DNA of 64,000 nt, from contig BROI01000036.1 in the NCBI GenBank assembly GCA_027923505.1, forward strand, positions 1 through 64,000, in the 5' to 3' direction. Shown in pieces: positions 52,842 through 62,700 of this stretch; the first letter of the stretch is position 1; every line of letters starts with the position of its first letter. This DNA is from Mayamaea pseudoterrestris (taxonomy: Eukaryota; Bacillariophyta; Bacillariophyceae; Sellaphorales; Sellaphoraceae). Made by a program: the position numbers and the translations under genes. The notes beneath the pieces were generated by a model. The model was not told the DNA's origin. It was given only the letters and a program-made list of their open reading frames with translations, and did not search any database.

Positions 52842-53672
52842 CTACTCCAACACATCCCACCCCAAACTGTTCCGTATCCGCTCCAGTCGCTCCCGGTTCG
52901 AATCCTTGTCCGATACTGGTTGCGTGAGGGGATACAAAAAGACGGATGTGCGCGACACGCTCCGCACTAGCACGACGTGATCCGTTGGTCGCAGCAAGAA
53001 TTCCAAATCGTCCAACGAAACGTCCACTCCGGGGACTGCGGCTATCGACGGCGCCGTTGCGTAAATGTAGGTACTCGTCGCTTTTTGTATGGATGCGCCT
53101 CCCACGGTTTCAATGGCTTTCTGCAGCGACTTCCAGGCAGTTTCGTCGTTGGACGTTTGCACCAAGTAGGTCCACGGCGGCACGTAGCGACTGGGTGTCT
53201 TGATGGCGGAACTACTGACACCATTCTCCGTGGCGGCCACTCCCGACAGTCGCAGATTGACGGTGCTGGTGGTTTCGTCCGTCACATTCAACAGCTTGCC
53301 GCGACACGTGACAATGGTGCGAGCGGGATCCGACTGCGTGACGCAGCCTTGGCGGCCTGCCGATGTGGCAAACTCTTGTCTGGGAGGAGGTGATGTAGTA
53401 CCATCTGCTAGTGCAGTTGCAGGCAATGTCGAAATGGAGACGAATGAAATTAGGGAAAATATTCGACTGGTTGACTTTGATAAGAGTGCTTGACGTGTAA
53501 AGGCTGGTTGTTTGGAGAAGAGTTTGCCATCATTGTGATGCCGTCGAATGACGTGTTGTTGTTGCTGCTGCAAGCCAGTTGTTTCATGCATCAGCAGCGC
53601 GAAAATAAAGCTCATGATCAAAATCAACCAGCATAATGGCTTTCTCAAGTCTGATATAAGTCTTCTTGCCAT
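52842..53672 (-). CDS. DUF1499 protein, probably in the plastid thylakoid lumen
   Basis: A 276-residue protein from the ATG at 53672. The N-terminus has a hydrophobic signal segment (LCWLILIMSFIFALLM), then a basic Ser-rich stretch. A second hydrophobic segment (IFSLISFVSISTLPATALA) ends in an ALA-type cleavage site. Two such signals in a row fit targeting through the secondary plastid to the thylakoid lumen. The mature part has the DUF1499 layout: a CVTQSDPARTIVTCRG stretch, WTYLVQTSNDETAWKSLQKA, VDVSLDDLEFLLRPTDHVV, VRSVSRTSVF, and a final RERLERIRNSLGWD. The DUF1499 role is unknown, though plastid members occur across algae and plants. Confidence 0.75.
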   Translation of the reverse strand: MARRLISDLRKPLCWLILIMSFIFALLMHETTGLQQQQQHVIRRHHNDGKLFSKQPAFTRQALLSKSTSRIFSLISFVSISTLPATALADGTTSPPPRQEFATSAGRQGCVTQSDPARTIVTCRGKLLNVTDETTSTVNLRLSGVAATENGVSSSAIKTPSRYVPPWTYLVQTSNDETAWKSLQKAIETVGGASIQKATSTYIYATAPSIAAVPGVDVSLDDLEFLLRPTDHVVLVRSVSRTSVFLYPLTQPVSDKDSNRERLERIRNSLGWDVLE

Positions 53673-54094
53673 GCTTAATTGTGCCAAAAGAGTAAAGCAG
53701 GGTGTGATGGATCGGCCGATGGCGGTCGTCGAAGAAAAAATGAACGACGTCGTTTCGGCACCAAAAGGAGCTTACGGTACGACTATAGTAGTACGAGGTA
53801 GCTATAACTGACGGTACGACTACCGGTAGCTATCACTGACGAGCTAAATATAAGTAAATGCCCGCATTAATGCAATCAGTTTCCTCCAGTACATTGCTTG
53901 AATCTATCTTTGAACAGTAATAGTTAGACATTTTCCATCGTTCTACTAACAAGTTCTCTGGCCGGAGTGAGCACGAGAAATCTGCTGGTAATTCAGTTTA
54001 ATTTACCGCGCTATGTGTACATCGACTTCTATGATATTATTATTTTTTAGAACAAGAACGTTGCGACATCGTTCTTGTCAAGACAAAGCTATTG
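53673..54094. other. Intergenic with tandem repeat
   Basis: No gene seen. It holds the imperfect direct repeat at 53774-53838, then a plain AT-rich stretch. Confidence 0.6.
53774..53838. repeat. Imperfect tandem repeat with TAGCTA motif
   Basis: The unit ACGGTACGACTA...GGTAGCTATAACTG (53774-53810) is followed directly by ACGGTACGACTACCGGTAGC and TATCACTG (53811-53838). The second copy is nine bases shorter. It shares its core with strings at 14174 and 59491. Confidence 0.65.
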
Positions 54095-55084
54095 CTATGG
54101 TTGTTGCTGCGGGCTTTGCTGCTGCGCGGACCGGAGCAATTGCAGTAGCAGCATGTTTTGGCGGTCCTGCTCGGAAGCTCCCGGCCACGGACTACTGTTT
54201 CCTGCTGTAGCTGCTCCTCCAAGGGCATTTTGATGCAATCCAATCGCGGCTAGTAACTGCTGCTGCGATGGCACACTTGATATTGACGCTGTTGGCATTG
54301 GCGCTGTTGATGAGGGCGCAAGAAAGCTAGCTGGAAGCTGCTGCTGCTGGCCAGCGCCACCAAAGTTGCCTTGTTGTAAGTCAAACTGCTTGTGCTGCTG
54401 ATAGTGTTGCTGTTGCTGTTGCTGCTGCATGCTTGACAGGGATGTTGTATACGCGGCTGTCGCTGCAGTGTGTGACTGTGACCCGGTGCTTCCCATCGTG
54501 TCGTCGGAGAAACCTTGGCTCTGCTGATGAAGCGGACGGTGTGTTGTATCGTAGAGAGACTGCTGGTCCTTATTGCTTGTCGAAGTATCTTCCGAGCTTG
54601 ACACGGACGCGGGAGCTACGAGATGAGCTGCCGTTCGAAGCATTGGCATTAAACCTAGGCGCACCAAACTCTCGGGACTGACAGAGCTTGGGTCCAGTAT
54701 GCACTGACGCAGCAAGAGATTCTCTTCCTCCAGCGAGTTGACCTTGTTGCTCAGATCCTTTTTGGCTTGCTCGAGAGTCTTGTTGCGAGCCATGTGCATT
54801 GCTACTTGCTCCGATAAGCCTTCCACCATGTCCTTGGTACGCTGCCGTGCTCTCGCCGCAATCTTGCGGTCTGATAGTAGCAAAGAAGGAACATGAAGAT
54901 AAAAATTAGTTTCTCCGAAAATAAAACAACTCGGTTACATGTCCGGAAGTAAATTACACTTACTGTAGGCCCGCTTGGTCTCCAAATTCTTCTCGTCCTC
55001 GTTCAAGCCGTCCAGCCGCCCAAGATCCTCATCTTGGAGCTGAACGCAACTGCGCTTGTTGTTGCCGCTTCCCTTGCTGCTCAT
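54095..55084 (-). CDS. bZIP-type transcription factor with polyglutamine tail (first of pair)
   Basis: Exons 54964-55084 and 54095-54870 (298 aa). The intron splits the invariant Asn codon; joining gives KRAYNRKIAARARQRTKDMV, which keeps the N-x7-R pattern of a bZIP basic region. The helix that follows (LSEQVAMHMARNKTLEQAKK then LEEENLLLRQCIL) has heptad-spaced leucines. The rest is Gln-, Ser- and Ala-rich with Gln runs, typical of activation domains. The basic region is atypical and nearly the same as in the next gene upstream (RAYNR.I.ARAR.R.KD), so the two are paralogues lying 650 bp apart on the same strand. Only 23 residues precede the acidic DEDLGRLDGLNEDEKN segment. Target sites are unknown. 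Confidence 0.78.
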
Positions 55085-55732
55085 ATTTTCGTGAGAGACT
55101 GTTTGTTGTTTGGGTTTCGTTGTGCGCAAGCTGCTCGAGTTGCATCAAGTGATTGAGAAGTGTTTTTGGGCGCCCCCGTGACATCCGATGGCGCGTCAGC
55201 GAAACACCGAGCGGTTCGAGTTTTGCACCGGCTTCTCGTTGGGATGGTGCAAATCCGAATCGTCAATGCAGCTTTCCACTATTGCCATGGTCGTCACAAA
55301 TGGCTTTACTCCAGCCCAATGAGTCATAAATGACTTCACTGGGACGAAAGTGCGTCGATAGGGGTCGTGTGTGCTTGATGCCGATGCCGACTCCGTCGTC
55401 CGTCGGCGAAATTGTGCACCCGATAAGAACCCATCGGAGTTGTTTGACAGCTGCCCACGTGCCTGCCGCGTCGAACTTACATTAACCGCGGGTTAACCGA
55501 TGGATCCCAATGGTCGTCACATACAGGTATGCATAGCTAGCCTAGCATTCCGGTGGAACGACCTAGAGTAGAAAGAAGCTTTTATCTTCCCCTTTAGGAG
55601 TACTCATCTAAAGATAAAACCTTTGCGTCCATTATTATTACCGGTAATATGTGAAGTAACAAGAATCATCATTACAGCCTTCCCGGACAGCATGTCTCGG
55701 CATTAAGGATACATCAACCCCAGGTAAACTCT
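55085..55732. other. Intergenic between the two bZIP genes
   Basis: It contains a G-box and an inverted repeat (see 55456-55496). No gene is visible. Confidence 0.6.
55456..55496. promoter_or_regulatory. G-box and TTAACC/GGTTAA inverted repeat
   Basis: CACGTG at 55456-55461, an ACGT-core site of the kind bZIP and bHLH proteins bind, lies 20 bp from a perfect six-base inverted repeat around GCG (55482-55496). Both are about 370-410 bp upstream of the first bZIP gene start. Function is inferred. Confidence 0.35.
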
Positions 55733-56800
55733 TTACACTTGATCTTGAGGCTGTTGTTGCTGCTGCGAATGTGCGTTCTGCGGATTTACGTTTTGTTGCT
55801 GCTGCTGCTGCTGCATCTTTTCGAGAAGACTTGAAATCAAGGCAGCTTGCTGCAAATCCTGCTGCTGCATCGGTTTTGTGACTAGCTGCTGCGGCGGATT
55901 ACCGAGCAGCTGTGACGCATAAAGGTGAGCCGCAAAATTATTTGGCATTAAACTTGCTAATTGTTGTTGGGAATAGCTAGCGTTTGAATTCGTAGGAGCC
56001 TGCTCGTCCTGTTGCTGTTGCTGAAGCAAGTGGAGCAAGGTTGCTAGATTTTCTGATCCGCCAGATACATTCTGTCGAGATTGTTGTTGTTGTTGTTGTT
56101 GTTGCTGCTGCTGATTATATTGCTTCTGCAGTTGTTCCATTTGCTGCTGTGCCAGCTGCGACTCCGGTCCTCGCTGCATGGTGAGAAGACTTTCAATGGT
56201 TTGCGTCGGAGTGTGAGTTTCGCTCTTTGCTTGCAGGAGCGGCGGCGAAGAAATCTTGTCAATAGACCCTCCATTCATGTTGGCATGTTTCAGGTGACCC
56301 TGTACACTGTCGTTCCCAATAATGTTTCGAAGCAACTGATTCTCGCCTTCCAAAAAAGAGACTCGTGTTTGAAGCTCCGCATTTCGCTTCTGAAGCTCCT
56401 GCTGACTGTTGACTTGCGCCTGCAATTGGCGAGTCAAATCAGACACCAGATCCTTGGAGCGCTTGCGAGCTCGGGCCGATATCATGCGATTGTAGGCTCG
56501 CTTGGACTCAATCAAGCGAGCGGCCCGCTCCTCGCTGGTTTCGCCATCGTATTGCTGCTGGTCGGAGCTGCTGCCACTTTCGTCAGCAATCAGCTCACGC
56601 TTGGAGATTGACGGCTCGGAATCCTCGCTCACATTCATTATGCTAGTGTAAATGCTAATGGATGACGAGTCAATGCTTTGCAGGGATGAGACAGAGCGAT
56701 CTACCATGTGAGCAAGCTGGCAGTAAGCAAGATTCATGCCAACGTCGAAAGGACTCACAGGTTCCGCGAACGACGGGCAGCAGGCTCGTTGTCTGCTCAT
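55733..56800 (-). CDS. bZIP-type transcription factor with polyglutamine tail (second of pair)
   Basis: Single-exon frame from the ATG at 56800 (355 aa); the ATG at 56638 (MNVSEDSEPS) is an alternative start. The basic region ESKRAYNRMISARARKRSKD at about 98-117 keeps N-x7-R and closely matches the bZIP gene just downstream. The zipper continues through LVSDLTRQLQAQVNSQQELQ and LQTRVSFLEGENQLLRNIIG. A Gln-rich region with several uninterrupted Gln runs fills the last 170 residues. The N-terminal half is Ser-rich and acidic. Its paralogue has an intron inside the basic region, while this one has none, so one was lost or gained after duplication. It probably homodimerises or pairs with its neighbour, which is inference. 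Confidence 0.8.
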   Translation of the reverse strand: MSRQRACCPSFAEPVSPFDVGMNLAYCQLAHMVDRSVSSLQSIDSSSISIYTSIMNVSEDSEPSISKRELIADESGSSSDQQQYDGETSEERAARLIESKRAYNRMISARARKRSKDLVSDLTRQLQAQVNSQQELQKRNAELQTRVSFLEGENQLLRNIIGNDSVQGHLKHANMNGGSIDKISSPPLLQAKSETHTPTQTIESLLTMQRGPESQLAQQQMEQLQKQYNQQQQQQQQQQQSRQNVSGGSENLATLLHLLQQQQQDEQAPTNSNASYSQQQLASLMPNNFAAHLYASQLLGNPPQQLVTKPMQQQDLQQAALISSLLEKMQQQQQQQNVNPQNAHSQQQQQPQDQV

Positions 56801-57447
56801 GCTTCAAGTTCGGCGGATCACGGATCAAGTAGAGAAACGTCAATAGGCGTCATGAGTACACACAAGCTTATAGTAGGATTCCATCCTTGAAGTTTGTAGC
56901 TTTCCATTGACGTTTTGGTGTCATTCAACGGAGAGGAGATGAGTGACACCTTCGTCGAATAGCTCGAAAGGGTCTCGCAGCGCGTCATTTTTGCACGTGC
57001 TTCAAGTTAGGCTACACTCATCAAAAAATAAATCAGCAGAGGCCAGCAATGATTGACCATTCTGGTTAGAATGCCTTAGGTCAGCAAATGCAAACACAAT
57101 GGTAGCAGTCGCAGCAGAGGATACAATGGTCCCCTCTTTAGCTCGTGAGATTTGAGATTGTCAGCGCTAATGCCACGCTGCAGCTCCTCAAGCAATCACC
57201 TACCAGATAAACTAGCTCATCGTCATTGAGGCATTGTATCTGCATGGCGCTCCTTCTGCAGTGCCAGAAGATTCTGCGAGAGCAAAAGGCAGGCGCATTG
57301 GTGTTGTCGTTCATTCGTCCACTCAGTACCGCTGCGAGTAAACGTTAAAAGTTCGATCGATGGATCTTGCATGACGCTTCACTTCGCTTTACCTCTAGCA
57401 TTGCATGCACTTCCGCTCACAGTATCATATAATCCTACGATACGACA
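56801..57447. promoter_or_regulatory. Divergent promoter region
   Basis: A 647-base region between the second bZIP gene and the MYND gene, which are transcribed away from each other. No clear element is visible. Confidence 0.4.
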
Positions 57448-59388
57448 ATGGCAGAAGTGGACGGCCAGCAGCTACCAGTGAATTATTCTCCTGGCGATTT
57501 TGTTGAGCTGACCCGCGGAGAGTATAAAGGGCGCCGCGGCTACATCCTTGAACCCCGACAATGGTGGACCTCGGATCACAATGGCCTTCTCATAGTGATT
57601 GACAATTATTATCCGTATCACATGCTGCTAGAGGACTTGTTCCATTCTCTAGTCGAAGTTCAGGAAAGCGATGTGAAGCTACTACAAAAGGAAGACGAAG
57701 AGATTTTCGTGCCAGTTTATGACCTTTATTCGACTCGCTTCCCGCTCTACGGATATGGATGGGCGCGGTCGTTTCCTGACGATCTGCATTGGATTCAGAC
57801 ATCTCCTGCATATGCGTCTCTACAGCGGCCCTCGATTGAAGAGCTGCCTGAACTTCATACAATTGACTCTATATTTAAAAGCGAGGAAACTGAGCGACTC
57901 TACCTTAACATGTTCAAAGGAATTAATTTAGTATTGTCTTGGAAATATGAGTTTCAACGGGCCGATCATGATCCATTTTCCTTTCCGCACCGTGACAATG
58001 ATAATCATTTGGACGAATGCGATCCTACACTGGTGGTGAAAGCATATGAACTTGACCAAGATAGACGTGCTGCTATGCTGATAACCATTAGTCTCATTCC
58101 TGTATCATATATAGATGCGGATGGCAGGAGGCAACGCAAAATTGGATTTACGAGTAGTTGGATAGATGAGCGACTGGGAAAATGCCAACTCATGCCGAAT
58201 CAACATCAGATCCTGATCTACCGCATGTTGCACATGTTGCTTCGGTTGGCGGCGTGCGACCTCGGCAACAGCATCGTTTCGAATATTGCCACTACGTTGA
58301 CCAACGAATATAAAGATCGAAATTGGTGGAAGGAAGCACTCGATGTCGCCCACATTGTCTGCGATTTAAAGTTAATCTCCCAGCACAGGGATGACTTGTT
58401 CTTTGAACTGTACACCGTCGCTACGTGCCTCGAGACGTGCGGTAGGTTGCGCGATGCTGGGGACCTCTACGGCTCAACCATCGAAGCTTATGCCAAAAAC
58501 CCTGTCCAGAACGCTCAGTTTTTGCCCATTGAAGCTGAAGATTCCCGACTTCTACCCCATGTTTTGTGTGAGCTACGATTGCGTCTTCGTCGGGGACGGG
58601 CCTACGTTATTGGCAAGGAATGGGAAAACGCGGAGGTATCTTTGCTAGACATGATGAGATTCCTGTTTAATAATGCTAGTGGAGACCAGGGTTTTCATGA
58701 GCCCATGTTTGAGTTAGCGTGGGCTGAGTTGGATGGGACGTATTATACTTGGGTGGCGTCTAAGGGCAGTTCTGCTACAAGAATTGCAGATCCAAGGATT
58801 GAAGTTGCCGTGATATTAAAAGCTGCTATTCTATCCACACGCGTTACTTTCGAAATTATAGAAGAACCATCACATTGTATTGCGGAGCGGTTGCTGAGAA
58901 GTCCGCGTGCTGCCAAGAAGGCGCTCAGGAAAGCATTTTTGTTGGAATCCGTCGAATCTTTTCGTGCGACTGTGCGCTCTTGGAAAAGGGCAGGCGCAAG
59001 CACAGATGTTTCTTTTAACCAAGAGCTTATGATGCGTCAATACAAGGACCGGCGAGCGACCGCAAAGGAGGAAGCTCGGACCTTTCATCTACAAAGATGT
59101 TTTAAGCTACCTACTACATGCAATTGCAGTCATCCAACATGTGAGCGTTACGGCGACACCTCAACTATGTTTAAATGCGCGCAATGCAAGTCCGTTAATT
59201 ACTGGTACGTTTCGACAATGCATGTGGTACAAGGACAGTCACCTTGCATAATGCGTCACATCCTAACCCTTCGCCACATTGACTCTCGCAGCTCAAAGGA
59301 ATGTCAAGTTTCGGATTGGAAAGCACACCGGAGTGACTGCAAACGCATTGCTGCAGAACTAGCAAAGCGCTCGTTGAAGCAACACTAA
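57448..59388 (+). CDS. MYND zinc-finger protein with N-terminal KOW-like motif
   Basis: Exons 57448-59204 and 59292-59388 (617 aa). The N-terminus has a KOW-like stretch (PGDFVELTRGEYKGRRGYI, about 15-33). The long middle is helical, with TPR-like character at about 290-350 (WWKEALDVAHIVCDLKLISQ; LETCGRLRDAGDLYGSTIEA). The C-terminal MYND finger is only complete after splicing: FKCAQCKSVNYC joined to SKECQVSDWKAHRSDCK, with C-x2-C...C-x3-C and H/C ligands. MYND fingers bind proline-rich partner proteins; some MYND proteins with SET domains methylate lysine, but no SET motif is visible here. The 87-nt intron is a multiple of three and has no stop, so its retention would insert 29 residues inside the finger. 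Confidence 0.78.
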   Translation: MAEVDGQQLPVNYSPGDFVELTRGEYKGRRGYILEPRQWWTSDHNGLLIVIDNYYPYHMLLEDLFHSLVEVQESDVKLLQKEDEEIFVPVYDLYSTRFPLYGYGWARSFPDDLHWIQTSPAYASLQRPSIEELPELHTIDSIFKSEETERLYLNMFKGINLVLSWKYEFQRADHDPFSFPHRDNDNHLDECDPTLVVKAYELDQDRRAAMLITISLIPVSYIDADGRRQRKIGFTSSWIDERLGKCQLMPNQHQILIYRMLHMLLRLAACDLGNSIVSNIATTLTNEYKDRNWWKEALDVAHIVCDLKLISQHRDDLFFELYTVATCLETCGRLRDAGDLYGSTIEAYAKNPVQNAQFLPIEAEDSRLLPHVLCELRLRLRRGRAYVIGKEWENAEVSLLDMMRFLFNNASGDQGFHEPMFELAWAELDGTYYTWVASKGSSATRIADPRIEVAVILKAAILSTRVTFEIIEEPSHCIAERLLRSPRAAKKALRKAFLLESVESFRATVRSWKRAGASTDVSFNQELMMRQYKDRRATAKEEARTFHLQRCFKLPTTCNCSHPTCERYGDTSTMFKCAQCKSVNYWYVSTMHVVQGQSPCIMRHILTLRHIDSRSSKECQVSDWKAHRSDCKRIAAELAKRSLKQH

Positions 59389-59793
59389 GCAACCTAGGAG
59401 CTTAATTGAGTCATCCACTCAAGATTGATTTATAGTTTGTGTTGGAATGAACTTGTTGCTCTGATGGATATCGTAGTCGACAAATCTGCTTAGCTATCAG
59501 TAGCTACCGTTGGGGAAGCACATAGGCCGATATATCAGTACCGGTACGATGCAATCGCCGACACGCGCGCCATTTTGGCGATCCATCGCCAGCGCGAGGT
59601 GCGACCACCACGGAACAAACAAACCATCGATCCTTCCTCGAGCACCTTCATGCCAAAGACGAGGACGCGGCACGGAGTGATTGACAGAGCGTGTGCTTGA
59701 TACATATATACTTGGTTTCGTGGATTAACGCGGGAGTCTTGCGTGTGAAACGAGCCAGTGTGGCCCGCTTTCACTACAGAAGCCTCCGAGCAA
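59389..59793. other. Intergenic with dispersed motifs
   Basis: No gene seen. TAGCTATCAGTAGCTACCG is at 59491-59509, and the exact palindrome GTACCGGTAC is at 59538-59547. Both have relatives elsewhere in the window. The frame of the next gene extends to 59758, but its first ATG is at 59794. Confidence 0.55.
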
Positions 59794-62700
59794 ATGCGGC
59801 CTACGCCTTGGACTAGCAGCGGGTTTGGTCGATCGAATCGTCATCGAGAACGAAGAGATAGTACTAGTACTGGAGTTACGGAGTCAGCAGCAGTGCTATC
59901 CGTATCGCCGAGGCACAGTAATCAACACTCTTCATCAAGTGGAAGCAGCAGTAATCGACAGAAACCTTTCGCTCGGCACAGCATGTCGCCTCGCAAGCAG
60001 CGACCGCCGACAGTCACCAACAGTCATGCAAGCAGCAACCAGTCAATATCATCCGACAAGATCATGATGCGTCGGGGTCGATTTTTGGAGTCATCGGCGA
60101 ATCATGACGACGAGGAAAAGCATTCTGGTGGAGGCTGCGACAGTACGAGCGCAAGCAGCAACAAGTGGCGCATGCATCCAGCTACCACGTCCATCATGAC
60201 TGCGACTGGTGGACTGCAAGCCGAGTCTGGCTCGTACAGTGGCAGCAAGGAGCAAGGTGCATTTGGAAGCAGTAGCAGCAAGGATTTTGGCGTTTCCAAC
60301 AATACTTTCAAATATGCAACAAATCACTCGGCCAACGTTGAAAATGACGATGATTGGGGCCAGCGTATGGGTGCCTGGGACGAGGACCATCTTTCGCCGC
60401 ATCCGTGGAGCGACACTGGCTTTGCCGGCGAGCACGTTGACGATGATATGGACGCCATTCGCTTTGTCGACTCGTCGCCTCGGGCCGACTATCAATTTAC
60501 TAAAAATGAAGATAACGATGTCGACTTGGTTTCGCATGAGCAAGGAACATTGGAGCGACCCATTGCCGTTGAAGAACTTGACTTGGATGCTCGTGAGAAG
60601 GAAATCAAGGAGCGTCAGTCGATGCAAATGAAACATCGAGTCGCTTCTTTAACACAGGATGAATCGGAGCAGCAACTGGAGGAACTTGTCGTGGCCCCTA
60701 GTGCAAGCAGTCATCATGGGAGCAAAAGCTTGGGAAAGGGTATTTTGAGGTTCTTTGGTGTAAGTTCACGACTATATCAGATGATGATGATGTCTATTAG
60801 CTACTGCATTTGACCCTGACACCCATGCTTTCTTTTTTGTCGCAGGGACGTGGTCGAACGAGCAAGTCCAAGGGCAACAGCAGCGGATCCATCAAGCAGA
60901 GTTTGCTACCTGGAGTGTTGCATGCGTCAAGCTCAATGAACAGCACCGACAATGTCAGCGTTTCGCTCGCACCGACTGGCATTGTAACGCCACGAAGTAA
61001 TTATGCTTTGACGGGCAGCAGAAAGTTTGCGGCGCGATTACCATCCTACCAACAACGGCACACCTCGTCGACGCCAAGTGGCCAGGTAACGACGGTGGCC
61101 GCCATGAATGAGTCTACCGCAATAGATGCACAAACCTCGGGCGACACGTCAGTGTCGGAAGTGACGAATCCAACTGTCTTTACACATGTGCAACCTCAGC
61201 AGCAGGCCATTGATCCGTTCTCTGACTCGTACTTTTTCGCAGAAGACAGTCAACCGAAGGATGGCGGGAGCGATAGCACCATGAATGAGAGCGGCTCGTC
61301 AGTGCATCCGCCAAACGACCAAGAGCGCGACGAGGAGGAATATCGATTGGCTCCTGTCGCCAGCGATGAGTTTAGTGACCCTTTCTTTCCGTCCTCCTCG
61401 CCACGACAGCAGAAGGACTCATCTGGATTATCTCAGCAAACTGATCGAGCAGCGGTCATGGCGAGTAAGAGCGCGACCAGTAAAAATTTGGCAGCGCTGA
61501 GCAACATCACAGTTGCTATGGAAAGATCCGCTGGACCGGATTCGGTTCAATGTTCATTCAGTGAAAATGAGGAAAAGAAGGAGCAAGACCATTTGCCCCT
61601 GCCTACTAAGCGTATCATGTCCCGTGCTTCACTACTGGGCAGTAGTAGGAGCTTTCGCGGCTTGGCCAAGAGTCCACGGCAGTCAGTGTCATCATATATG
61701 CCTAGCGTTCATTCCAAGCAGAGTGTGACCACGACGGAAGCAGTCAAGTCGCCAATAAAGGCATCGTCTCATGGAAAGTCAGGACTGTACAGTCAGCCGC
61801 ATCGTCTCATATTTTCCGCGGCGCCGTCTCCTCGCTGGACTGGGAGGGAGTTGACGGCTGAACTATCATCGCCCACTACTTCAAGTGAAGATTCAACGAG
61901 AGAGGTTGTACACAAACCAAGCTTTACGACGCATGGCGCCATTGTTGGAACCAAGTCGGCGGAAACTGTGAGCAGAATGCGACCTAGGACAGTCCGAGCA
62001 TTTCGCAGCTACTCGCCTTCCATTCCTGCAGTAGAGAAGACTCATGGACCACCTTTGCAAGGAGCTGTCGGAAGCAAGAATGCATATCATGGCCGAGTAA
62101 CTCCTGGAATGACAGATAAGCTCCGAAAGCGCCAGCAACGAAAGCATGAGGAGCAGACTTTGTCGCCAGATGTTACAGGGAAACCGAGCTTGCCTCGAGT
62201 GGCTACACTATCACAACCACGAACGTTGGCCGCGAACAAGGACTCCCCGGGCAAGGTTCTTCCAAGTTCGCCTCGCATTCCACCCAATCTAAGTATGACG
62301 GGTCGTGGGCCGGGTTCAAAGACTATTTCAGCCGTAAGTCGGATTCATCCTCCATCTCCCACTTCGTCTGCAACGAAGCGATCAGATGCGGCAAATTTTC
62401 AAGGACGACTCCAGCGTTTGCGTAGTTTCAGTCCTACCGTAATTGGAGAGCAAAGCAACGCAGTGAAATCATCTCCTGCTGTTATTACAACACGTCCGGA
62501 TCCTCCAATAATACATGGGTTAAAAATGAAACCAAAAGCGGATGCACCTGCTCACAGCTATACGTTGCCAACCGTTGCCAGTCGCAAGAAAACTAGAGAT
62601 GCCGCTTTATCGACGACATCTCGGTCCCCAAGGTCGAACAAAATACTTCCAGGAGTAAGCAATTCACCAACTAACAAAGATGACATCGTCAGGAATAACG

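Noticed and set aside
52890-52915. tRNA T-arm-like string GGTTCGAATCC
   Set aside because: It lies inside the DUF1499 coding region, and the flanking bases cannot form a T-stem or acceptor stem.
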